Positions 1 through 5,795 of a DNA stretch of 5,795 bases are shown here, one piece after another. The stretch spans positions 1 through 5,795 of the forward strand of contig NZ_MXAP01000077.1 in the NCBI RefSeq assembly GCF_002027555.1, given 5' to 3'. Position 1 is the stretch's first letter; the number at the start of each line of letters is the position of its first letter. Both the position numbers and the translations under genes were made by a program. Source of the stretch: Moraxella equi (lineage in GTDB: Bacteria; Pseudomonadota; Gammaproteobacteria; Pseudomonadales; Moraxellaceae). The notes beneath the pieces were generated by a model, which was not told the DNA's origin, made no database searches, and worked only from the letters and a program-made list of their open reading frames with translations.

Positions 1-127
1 TAATATTAGGTTGTGTTTTTTGTGAACAAAAGTGGGATGATGGGTTATATGCAACGTTATCAGCATTACAACTGGTGCAAAGGAGAGTTGGCAAAATCAA
101 AAATGGTAACAACACAATATTTTTCAT
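1..127 (-). CDS. Start of a third immunity-like lipoprotein, cut by the left edge
   Basis: An ATG at 127-125 opens a frame that stays free of stops to the left edge (42 codons). The first 20 residues, MKNIVLLPFLILPTLLCTSC, form a lipoprotein signal with a CTSC lipobox and likely lipidated Cys20. The visible mature part contains NADNVAYNPSSHFCSQ and one more Cys at 34. The start lies 3 nt after the TAG of the LprI-like gene, and TGGA 6 nt before the ATG (inside that gene) can serve as ribosome site, so the two are translationally close and very likely in one operon. The family cannot be judged from this fragment. Its position in a run of lipoproteins after a T6SS effector suggests another immunity or inhibitor protein. 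Confidence 0.72.
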   Translation of the reverse strand, partial: MKNIVLLPFLILPTLLCTSCNADNVAYNPSSHFCSQKTQPNI

Positions 128-130
128 AGT

Positions 131-859
131 CTATCCATCAAAACCATCACACATTGAGTCCACATCAATAGGGTATTGCTTTTGATTTGCAAGATATGAT
201 GGAAAATGCATGGTTTTTGTCATAGCATAAGTTCCGTTCGTCGTCATTGTATAAATTTTATTTTTATTATATTTAAAAATTAAATCATATTCAATTTTGT
301 TTTCATTGATCATAACAAATCTCACCAAATCATCTGATAAAATCACTCGATTTATCGAATCTTTTAGAATTAATTCGCCACAACTACTCTCTAGAACCAT
401 TGTATCGCTTTTTGTATCAACAAAGGGGATTATCGCACTGCACATGCAGTAAGAATCGAAGCCACCAACATACCTTCCATCAATTCGTTCCAAACCACTT
501 AGTTTGTTATCCGCCAAATTGGTTAGGTAATCTTGATGACGGTGTAAAAATTTTAATCTATTTTGATTCTCTATGGTATAACACCGCTGTCTTTCTTCCA
601 CCCGAATGTTCCCATCACAAACCTCTGATGTTTTTTTATTCCAATCACGTTGATTTTCTTGCAAGGCAACTTTTAATTTTCCTGATAGGCTATCACTTAG
701 TTTTGAGTAAACATGATGAACCTCATCAATATCAATATTCGATTGATGACTCGCTTCAACACTTTTGTTTTTATTAGGCTGAATTTTTTCTTGACCACTG
801 TTACAGGCGGATAGGGTTATAACGGTTAAGAAAATGATCATTTTTCTATAGTTTCTCAT
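131..859 (-). CDS. Lipoprotein with an LprI (DUF1311)-like lysozyme-inhibitor region
   Basis: This 242-residue protein begins MRNYRKMIIFLTVITLSAC, with lipobox LSAC and lipidated Cys19. Met1 at 859 (GATGG 9 nt upstream) gives a basic n-region; Met7 at 841 is also possible. Residues about 50-107 look like the LprI/DUF1311 pattern: a helix, then QENQRDWNKKTSEVC, a second Cys at 93 (RQRCYTIENQNR), and an RLKFL helix, with Trp73 and the Cys81/Cys93 pair in the expected arrangement. LprI of Mycobacterium is a lysozyme-inhibiting lipoprotein, so a role in blocking the lysozyme-like domain of the nearby effector is attractive but inferred. The remaining 130 residues (GRYVGGFDSYCMCSAIIPF onward) are beta-rich, contain a CxC motif and further Cys, and are unrecognised. 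The gene is separated from the upstream lipoprotein by a 99-nt AT-rich gap with a hairpin, so it may be expressed separately. A further lipoprotein gene starts 3 nt after its stop. Confidence 0.83.
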   Translation of the reverse strand: MRNYRKMIIFLTVITLSACNSGQEKIQPNKNKSVEASHQSNIDIDEVHHVYSKLSDSLSGKLKVALQENQRDWNKKTSEVCDGNIRVEERQRCYTIENQNRLKFLHRHQDYLTNLADNKLSGLERIDGRYVGGFDSYCMCSAIIPFVDTKSDTMVLESSCGELILKDSINRVILSDDLVRFVMINENKIEYDLIFKYNKNKIYTMTTNGTYAMTKTMHFPSYLANQKQYPIDVDSMCDGFDG

Positions 860-887
860 AAATTTTTACCATCATAAATTTAAGAAT

Positions 888-923
888 TTAACCTTGTTTT
901 TTATTAATATTAAACAAGGTTAA
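888..923 (-). terminator. 12-bp inverted repeat; possible transcription terminator or regulatory hairpin
   Basis: ttaaccttgttt at 888-899 is the exact reverse complement of aaacaaggttaa at 912-923, around a 12-nt AT-only loop. It lies between the small immunity-like lipoprotein (stop at 959) and the LprI-like lipoprotein (start at 859). Read on the minus strand the stem is followed by AAATTCTTAAATTT, T-rich but without a clean U run, so termination may be weak or partial. The stem has only four G:C pairs. A palindromic operator is an alternative. Confidence 0.45.
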
Positions 924-958
924 TTTGAAATAAAATTTTACCAAATATTGTTTATAAT

Positions 959-1324
959 TTAATTAATGCAACCATCAATAAAATCCTTCACAATTTTTTC
1001 ATTAAAGTCATTTAATATAACATTTTCATTATCAGTAATGTTATAAATATTATTTTTATTTTTGTCTATTTTTAACCAGCCAATCGTTACATCATTACCT
1101 TCTTGGGAATTGTCTTTCATATAAACTCTAATTGATTGCATATCAAAATCTCCATCGCTAAGTTCTGAATAAATGTTAACATTAGTATCTGTGTCATTAA
1201 AGACTTGTTTAACAAATGTGTTTAATTCGGATTTGCAGTAGTCAATTTGATTGGTTTGCTTAATATTTTTACAACCAATCAGTGCTATAAAAAATAATAA
1301 AACATATATAGATTTGTAAAACAT
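959..1324 (-). CDS. Small lipoprotein, probable immunity protein for the adjacent cell-wall effector
   Basis: This 121-residue protein starts with a lipoprotein signal, MFYKSIYVLLFFIALIGC (lipobox LIGC, lipidated Cys18, Lys at +2 so outer-membrane sorting is expected if Lol rules apply). The mature part is about 103 residues, acidic, with three Cys counting the lipidated one (the others in DYCKSEL and at the C-terminus in DGCIN, which could pair), and a beta-rich core containing TIGWLKIDKNKNNIYNIT. The ATG at 1324 lies 16 nt after the effector stop, with an AAGGTAGAG ribosome site between, so the two are almost certainly co-transcribed. T6SS effectors that attack peptidoglycan are typically followed by a small exported immunity protein, and this fits by size, location and position. 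I cannot assign it to a named immunity family. The gene is strikingly AT-rich: I count 47 G+C in the 180 bases 1021-1200. Confidence 0.85.
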   Translation of the reverse strand: MFYKSIYVLLFFIALIGCKNIKQTNQIDYCKSELNTFVKQVFNDTDTNVNIYSELSDGDFDMQSIRVYMKDNSQEGNDVTIGWLKIDKNKNNIYNITDNENVILNDFNEKIVKDFIDGCIN

Positions 1325-1340
1325 TTTTATCTCTACCTTG

Positions 1341-3593
1341 TTAAAGCTTATTTACAATTCTTGCACGAATTTGTGATAATTTATCTCTGTATATTTGTTG
1401 AGCCTTTGCGTCTGTAGAATACCACCTAGCATAATTTCCATGATATTTTTTGATATATCTTGCAAGGTAAGTCATTCCCACTAGTACACTATCGACACAC
1501 ACAAATCTCTTCTTTGAGTTGGTTACTTGAGCATTACCCCCTTGCTTGCTTAATCCAGCATTTTCATAAGCCGACCAAATTCCAGTAGGCGGTGAAATAA
1601 ATAACTGACTATCCCAACCATAGTAAGGCGGACTTCCATGAGCTTCCATGCCTGGTGTGCCACAGTATTTATATTGCTCAGAATCAAAATGTCTAGTTTC
1701 AGCTCGGTACATTTTTTCAACAATCACCGCAATATCTTTTCCATGTTCCTGAAAAATCTTGATGAGAGCATCTCTTGCATCACTTTCAGAAAATGTTTTT
1801 TTACCAGCAATTTGATTACTAACAACTGGCAAGGGCTTAATAAAAGTTGCCCTATATCCCTCCAATAATATATCTAAGGGGTCAGCTAGGTCGGTTCTTC
1901 TTTGATAGATATTGTTTGGGTTGCGTAAATTATCCGCTCTATCCAAAGAATGTCCTTTTCCAGTAAAATATTCAAAATGTAGCATTGAGATGTTTTTGTT
2001 ATTAGCTATTGTTACAGGTTTGCCATTGTTAATAAGCACCCCTGTTACGCCCAAAACCTCACCTTGCTGTATGGTTTCACCTATTCTTTTTTTAAGATGC
2101 TCTACTGACTTAGGGTCAAGCTCACCATATCTGATTATAAATTTCCTGCCATCTTCTGTTGTGTGACTGATGGTAACTGCATCGGTTTCATAGTAAAAAC
2201 TTTTCACGTCAAGGATTTTTCCTGGTGCTATACTAACCACCTCACTGCCTGGTTTGGCACTAGCATCAGCGTTTTGTGCTCGTGTATATAAGTCTCGCCC
2301 AGCGTGTTTTCTGCGCCCCCCATTTCGATTCCAATTAAATACCGTTTGGCTAGCCCCCTTTTCGCCAAGTTTTTTTCTCCAATCAAAGTTGGCGTAAGGT
2401 TTACCTGGGTCATTTAAAGGCTGTTCCATCAAAGGGAATATAATAGGAGGCTTAGCTCTTTCAACCACCACCTTCGGTGTCCCACCCTCTTGACTTCTTT
2501 GGTTTTGTTCGGTTGTTTGTATGGGTTTTATTTCTGTTGGTTTTGGTGCTTGGGATGGTGTTTGGGTTTGGGATGGTTTGTCATTAAACAATCCTGATAC
2601 AGCGTCTAATGCATCGTCTTTGACTTTGCCCGCTGTTTGACTGACCACATCAACACCCTCATTGAAGATTTTTGATCCATAGTCAATGGTTTGTTCGAAT
2701 TTATCTTGTATCGGTTGGGTTTTTTGGTCTAGCCAGTCCATACCATCACCAAAAACCTCTTGTACTTTGTCTAGTATACCACCACTTTGGCCACTTGTGG
2801 AAGGGGCTTGAGTTGGCACAGGTTGTGATGATGGTTTTGTGGCAGGTTGTGCAGGCTTAGGCGTGTTGGGCAGACCTGTCTTGATGTATTTGCCTGCCTG
2901 TATTTTGTTGGGGTCGGTAATGCCATTTAGGCGTTGTAAGTCAGAGATGGACTTGCCACTACGCTGGGCAATACTACCCAAAGTGTCGCCTTTTTCTATT
3001 TGATAATTTGAGGTGGTGATTTTGGGTTTGGTATAGGGATTGGTTTGGGTGTTTTTGGTTGTTTGTGTTTTGGTGCCTGCACTTGCATCAGAATCTTGTA
3101 AACCACTGTTTTTGGGTGGCACTTTTAAAACCCAGCCCACTTGAATTTTGTTAGGGTCTTTGATTTTGTCTTTGTTAAGATGATGTAGGATTTGCAAAGT
3201 TGTGCTGTATTGCTTGGCAATACCCTCTAGGGTTTCGCCTTTTTTGACTGTGTGGGTTTTACGGCGATAATCACCTTGTGTACCTTGTCTTGGCTGTAGT
3301 GTGATGGTTTGTTTATAGCATGGTGCTTGTACTCTGGCAATATAGGCATTGCTTTGATTGGGCTTTTGAACAATGATGCGAGCAGATAAGGTGGTCATCG
3401 CACCTGTTTTTGGGTCTTTTACTGCGATGTCAAGTACACTTCCAATACGACGTCTCATCCATACGCCATACCCTCCACCATCAGAGTTGCCGGCACTGAT
3501 GGTGCGCCCATTTTCACGGATTTCGTGGTAGAGATTGGGCATGGGCTCATTGCACAAATCGTGAAAGAGGATGCGAAGGAGGGTGGTGGGCAT
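1341..3593 (-). CDS. T6SS peptidoglycan-targeting effector: transthyretin-like, LysM x2, M23-like and lysozyme-like domains
   Basis: This 750-residue protein is probably a VgrG-delivered cell-wall hydrolase acting in the target's periplasm. There is no signal peptide, as expected for a T6SS cargo. Seen: residues 1-100, a transthyretin-like beta domain common at the head of VgrG-linked proteins; LysM 1 at about 114-158 (HTVKKGETLEGIAKQY); LysM 2 at about 196-238 (YQIEKGDTLGSIAQRS), both ending in DPNKIQ and probably binding peptidoglycan; a Pro/Thr/Gln-rich linker with an amphipathic helical part (273-337); an M23/LytM-like domain at about 395-580; and a lysozyme-like C-terminus at about 600-750. 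The M23 part keeps H430 and D434 (HAGRD) and H539, the usual zinc ligands. The usual catalytic His positions read E491 (RYGEL) and M537 (SMLHFE). The last domain has E632 in MYRAETRHFDSEQ followed by CGTPGME, a plausible muramidase glutamate. GGAGAA precedes the ATG at 3593. The candidate immunity gene follows 16 nt after the stop. Enzyme activities are inferred, not shown. Confidence 0.88.
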   Translation of the reverse strand: MPTTLLRILFHDLCNEPMPNLYHEIRENGRTISAGNSDGGGYGVWMRRRIGSVLDIAVKDPKTGAMTTLSARIIVQKPNQSNAYIARVQAPCYKQTITLQPRQGTQGDYRRKTHTVKKGETLEGIAKQYSTTLQILHHLNKDKIKDPNKIQVGWVLKVPPKNSGLQDSDASAGTKTQTTKNTQTNPYTKPKITTSNYQIEKGDTLGSIAQRSGKSISDLQRLNGITDPNKIQAGKYIKTGLPNTPKPAQPATKPSSQPVPTQAPSTSGQSGGILDKVQEVFGDGMDWLDQKTQPIQDKFEQTIDYGSKIFNEGVDVVSQTAGKVKDDALDAVSGLFNDKPSQTQTPSQAPKPTEIKPIQTTEQNQRSQEGGTPKVVVERAKPPIIFPLMEQPLNDPGKPYANFDWRKKLGEKGASQTVFNWNRNGGRRKHAGRDLYTRAQNADASAKPGSEVVSIAPGKILDVKSFYYETDAVTISHTTEDGRKFIIRYGELDPKSVEHLKKRIGETIQQGEVLGVTGVLINNGKPVTIANNKNISMLHFEYFTGKGHSLDRADNLRNPNNIYQRRTDLADPLDILLEGYRATFIKPLPVVSNQIAGKKTFSESDARDALIKIFQEHGKDIAVIVEKMYRAETRHFDSEQYKYCGTPGMEAHGSPPYYGWDSQLFISPPTGIWSAYENAGLSKQGGNAQVTNSKKRFVCVDSVLVGMTYLARYIKKYHGNYARWYSTDAKAQQIYRDKLSQIRARIVNKL
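2550..2577. repeat. Short direct repeat in the Pro/Thr/Gln linker of the effector
   Basis: The plus-strand decamer ttgggatggt occurs at 2550-2559 and again at 2568-2577, an 18-nt period (six codons), in a GT-rich tract encoding the minus-strand residues PSQTQTPSQAP. The period keeps frame, so gain or loss of a unit would change linker length without breaking the gene. It is probably low-complexity linker DNA rather than a regulatory element. Confidence 0.5.
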
Positions 3594-3598
3594 AGTTG

Positions 3599-3604
3599 TT
3601 CTCC
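3599..3604 (-). promoter_or_regulatory. Ribosome binding site of the effector gene
   Basis: On the minus strand GGAGAA lies 5 nt before the ATG at 3593-3591. It is the clearest Shine-Dalgarno match in the window and fixes the effector start. It sits in the 48-nt gap after the preceding lipoprotein stop. That gap shows no obvious hairpin terminator, which is consistent with read-through from vgrG. Confidence 0.7.
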
Positions 3605-3641
3605 GAGTTGGTTCAATAATATTGTTCTGACCTTTGTGATA

Positions 3642-4370
3642 TTAGTCTTTGTATATTTCTTGTCTTAACCTCTTCCTTAACTGCGATAAATCTTTGGATT
3701 GACAATATTGCATAACCTTTTTATTAGTGGATTTTTGCCAGCCTATATCTTGGAACTGGTATGCGTCGTAATTTTGTCCGTTTGACGTGCAGCAGGCATA
3801 GTGACCAACTAAAGCCTTGCATTGCAGATTATCTATAAAAGCTTCCTCGATATCAGATTGGGGTAAAAAATTTACAATATCGACATAATTAAGATACGAT
3901 TTTTCGCCTGTGTGTGGAAGTTTTTGAAATACTGCATCAACACCATTTATGCCCATATCAAAGTATACTTTCTCTTTATTTGCCAAAATAATATTTGATT
4001 GTTTTGGCATCCAAAATACGGATAAACTTGATGGATTGGGAAATTTTGTATTATTATCATAAAGTTCTATCGCTCCGTTATCTCTAATCCCAACCAAAAA
4101 AATACCATCTTTCACAACATATAATTCGTTTGGATTTTTTGAATTTAATAACATATCGAACTCCCCATAGTGATGTATTAGGTAATTGTCATAGCGACTA
4201 TTACCATTCACAATCATATTCTCATCATTAATTTTTTTAATGATTTCCTGATTTAATCCAATACTATTTAAATCTGCCTGATCTGCATAATGCAATAAAG
4301 ATATATTTTCATAATTTCTGCAACTCACCAATAATAAAAACACACCAACAATAAACAAAGATTTTATCAT
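3642..4370 (-). CDS. Lipoprotein of unknown family between vgrG and the effector; candidate immunity protein
   Basis: I do not recognise the family. The ATG at 4370 gives a 242-residue protein with a classic lipoprotein signal: MIKSLFIVGVFLLLVSC, with lipobox LVSC and lipidated Cys17. An upstream in-frame TTG at 4409 would overlap vgrG and put 13 charged residues before the signal peptide, so the ATG is preferred. It lies 11 nt after the vgrG stop with a weak GAGTG ribosome site. The mature protein is predicted to be periplasmic and membrane anchored. It looks mostly beta-rich (GIFLVGIRDNGAIELYD, NIILANKEKVYFDMGINGVD), then has a Cys cluster (LQCKALVGHYACC, later MQYCQSK) that could form disulfides, and a basic C-terminal helix. 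Position directly after vgrG and before the effector suggests immunity, either to the VgrG C-terminal extension or to the effector. A structural accessory role is possible. Confidence 0.85.
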   Translation of the reverse strand: MIKSLFIVGVFLLLVSCRNYENISLLHYADQADLNSIGLNQEIIKKINDENMIVNGNSRYDNYLIHHYGEFDMLLNSKNPNELYVVKDGIFLVGIRDNGAIELYDNNTKFPNPSSLSVFWMPKQSNIILANKEKVYFDMGINGVDAVFQKLPHTGEKSYLNYVDIVNFLPQSDIEEAFIDNLQCKALVGHYACCTSNGQNYDAYQFQDIGWQKSTNKKVMQYCQSKDLSQLRKRLRQEIYKD

Positions 4371-4381
4371 AAAAACACTCA

Positions 4382-5795
4382 CTACTTCTTGGTGGTACAA
4401 ATTTTCCAAACCTCTCTTTGTGGAGACATACCTTGAGAATTAGTCTCACTCCAATTAGAGCCATTGTATTTTTGAACCAACTTTTCCCAATCAATAAGTT
4501 GTCTACAACGAGTATAGCCCTGTACAGAAGTTAATTTTGTAGTTGGTCTTAACTCGCCCAGTTGCACAAAATATTGATAGTCTTTCTGTAATTCGCCATC
4601 TAAAGCACTACTAATACCAATTGCACCATTAGCTGCACCTATTCCCGCACTAATGATGCCTCCATTAGTATTGCTCATACCTCTGGTTCCTGCCGTTACT
4701 GCAGCATCGGCACCCCTATCTTGAGCATTTGATTTTTGATCTGCGTCCCACCATTCCATAAACTTGCTCCACCAAGAATCATCACTCCCAAGCCACTCAC
4801 ACTCTTCATCTTCATCAGGATTGCAAGCAACATTCTCTGGATCGCCATCAAAATCTGTTTCGACCAACTCCAAGCCCCAATCGGCATCTTTAAAACCAAT
4901 AAAGATATCAATTTCTTCTTGATCCTCAGACATGATGGTGCCGGTTCGACCATGCTCATCCAAGACTCCTTCAATAAGCTGACCTGAGCCAAGATGAGCA
5001 ACATATTCAATCTCATCAAAGCTATATTGATGAAACAAGTCATACACATCCACTTTATTGCTAAAAGGCTTGACAACATGGGGCAAAACCGGCAACCTAA
5101 ACGGCACCCTCTCACCCCCTTCCATCACCTTCTCATTGCTCTTGACTCTAAACACCCCAGGTGTTGTGATAAACACGCCTTGTTCGTTCATTTTAAACTC
5201 AGAACCACAGATGTTAATGGATAATTGAGTGGGGCTTGTGATTTGAATTTTGCCTTCTGTTGAGATAATCTCTATGTTGTCTTTGGCGATGTGTTTGATT
5301 TGACCATCTTGAGCTTGTAGTTCTATGTCGTCTTTGGCGGTGTAGTGTTTAATGCCTCCTGTTTGGACAAAGACTCTGATGCCGTTTTGGACGGTTAGGT
5401 TGTATTTTGAGGTGGTGGCAAGGCTTAGGTCTTTGTTTGTGGTGATGGCAAGGTTGTTGTCGGTGGTGATGTGGATGTTTTGTTTGGCAGTCAAGGTCAT
5501 GCCCGCCAGTGAGCTAAGGACGATGTGTGGGTTTGATAGCTCTGGATGACTTAGGGTGTCATCTGAGTCGTCATCGTGGTGATTGGCATGGTCTACGCCC
5601 TCCCCTGTCATGCTTGTGTTAAGCTCATCTAAGGTGGGCATGAGCGTGTCATCCAAGGCTCGCTCTTCGCATTGTGCTTGGATGCTACTTTGTATGAGTG
5701 ATGAGTGGGTGCTTGTGGCATTCTGTAGCTGAGCTGTGGTCTCTTTAATGTCTTTGATGTGACTTGTGGCATGTGGCCTCCCATGCGTGGTAATC
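4382..5795 (-). CDS. vgrG: VgrG type VI secretion spike protein, C-terminal half (5' end beyond the window)
   Basis: VgrG trimers form the puncturing tip of the T6SS and carry effectors. The frame is open from the right edge to the TAG at 4384-4382 (470 residues visible). The TTG at 5656 that could be read as a start is internal, because coding sequence continues upstream (ITTHGRPHATSHIKD, then an AQLQNATSTHSSLIQSSIQ helix). Seen in order: an Asp/His-rich spacer (NHHDDDSDD, about 5550-5590); a DUF2345 stretch of short beta repeats with NIHITTDNNLAITT and DNIEIISTEGKIQITSP (about 5530-5110); a transthyretin-like domain around 5050-4895 (GQLIEGVLDEHGRTGTI); an acidic Trp-rich segment (SDDSWWSKFMEWWDAD); a Gly/Ala-rich stretch (GGIISAGIGAANGAIG, about 4660-4610); and a 72-residue tail with YTRCRQLIDW and a final WKICTTKK. 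VgrG C-terminal transthyretin-like domains are known to act as effector docking sites. The last 130 or so residues match no family I recognise and could be a docking extension or a toxin domain. The spike core lies outside the window. Confidence 0.93.
   Translation of the reverse strand, partial: ITTHGRPHATSHIKDIKETTAQLQNATSTHSSLIQSSIQAQCEERALDDTLMPTLDELNTSMTGEGVDHANHHDDDSDDTLSHPELSNPHIVLSSLAGMTLTAKQNIHITTDNNLAITTNKDLSLATTSKYNLTVQNGIRVFVQTGGIKHYTAKDDIELQAQDGQIKHIAKDNIEIISTEGKIQITSPTQLSINICGSEFKMNEQGVFITTPGVFRVKSNEKVMEGGERVPFRLPVLPHVVKPFSNKVDVYDLFHQYSFDEIEYVAHLGSGQLIEGVLDEHGRTGTIMSEDQEEIDIFIGFKDADWGLELVETDFDGDPENVACNPDEDEECEWLGSDDSWWSKFMEWWDADQKSNAQDRGADAAVTAGTRGMSNTNGGIISAGIGAANGAIGISSALDGELQKDYQYFVQLGELRPTTKLTSVQGYTRCRQLIDWEKLVQKYNGSNWSETNSQGMSPQREVWKICTTKK

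Noticed and set aside
400..777. Plus-strand 125-residue open frame
   Set aside because: It lies entirely opposite the LprI-like lipoprotein gene, which has a signal peptide, lipobox and ribosome site. The plus-strand product has no recognisable domain.
860..958. A sigma-70 promoter for the LprI-like gene in the AT-rich gap
   Set aside because: So many AT-rich hexamers fit that no -35/-10 pair with good spacing stands out.
2875..3170. Repeated DNA around the two DPNKIQ-coding segments as a mobile or recombination repeat
   Set aside because: The similarity follows from the two LysM domains ending in the same residues and has no inverted ends or target duplications.
4371..4409. Longer start of the vgrG-adjacent lipoprotein at a TTG overlapping vgrG
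   Set aside because: It would add 13 residues, several of them charged, in front of a well-formed signal peptide. The ATG at 4370 gives the expected lipoprotein n-region.
4696..5115. 139-residue minus-strand frame inside vgrG
   Set aside because: It is an alternative frame of the VgrG coding sequence, with no domain of its own; the VgrG frame shows clear DUF2345 and transthyretin-like patterns there.
5654..5656. TTG as the start of the VgrG frame
   Set aside because: The same frame continues without a stop to the right edge with VgrG-like sequence, so this is an internal leucine codon of a gene cut by the window.
1..5795. CRISPR array, tRNA/rRNA, insertion sequence or Rhs core
   Set aside because: No regularly spaced repeats, cloverleaf, transposase motifs, terminal repeats or YD-repeats are seen anywhere on either strand.

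Overview
The window holds one end of a type VI secretion system (T6SS) vgrG/effector/immunity island. Every gene is on the minus strand, so it reads from the right edge to the left. Base composition is AT-rich, about 44% G+C in hand-counted rows of the VgrG and effector genes and about 26% in the immunity-like gene at 1021-1200. The effector style (transthyretin-like head, two LysM, M23-like and lysozyme-like modules) points to a gammaproteobacterium, most likely Moraxellaceae (Moraxella or a relative). No taxonomic marker gene is present, so the genus is an inference.

Layout in transcription order. (1) 5795-4382: C-terminal half of a VgrG spike protein, cut by the right edge. It has the DUF2345 beta-repeat needle, a short transthyretin-like domain and about 170 further residues of unrecognised sequence. 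(2) 4370-3642: a 242-residue lipoprotein of unknown family, 11 nt after vgrG. (3) 3593-1341: a 750-residue peptidoglycan-targeting effector with an N-terminal transthyretin-like domain, two LysM domains, a long Pro/Thr/Gln-rich and amphipathic linker, an M23 (LytM-like) domain and a C-terminal lysozyme-like domain. (4) 1324-959: a 121-residue lipoprotein 16 nt after the effector, the best candidate for its immunity protein. (5) A 12-bp perfect inverted repeat at 888-923. (6) 859-131: a 242-residue lipoprotein whose N-terminal third resembles LprI/DUF1311 lysozyme inhibitors. (7) 127-1: the start of a further lipoprotein, 3 nt after the previous stop and cut by the left edge.

How the parts fit (inference). 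The VgrG tip carries the LysM/M23/lysozyme protein into a neighbour's periplasm, where it attacks peptidoglycan. The lipoproteins, exported and anchored in the producer's own periplasm, protect against it and perhaps against a second toxic domain at the VgrG C-terminus. The points most worth attention are an M23 domain that keeps its zinc ligands but lacks both usual catalytic histidines, an LprI-like lipoprotein as a possible lysozyme-domain immunity factor, and an unassigned VgrG tail paired with its own lipoprotein. No PAAR protein, DUF4123/DUF1795-type chaperone, RNA gene, CRISPR array or insertion sequence is visible.
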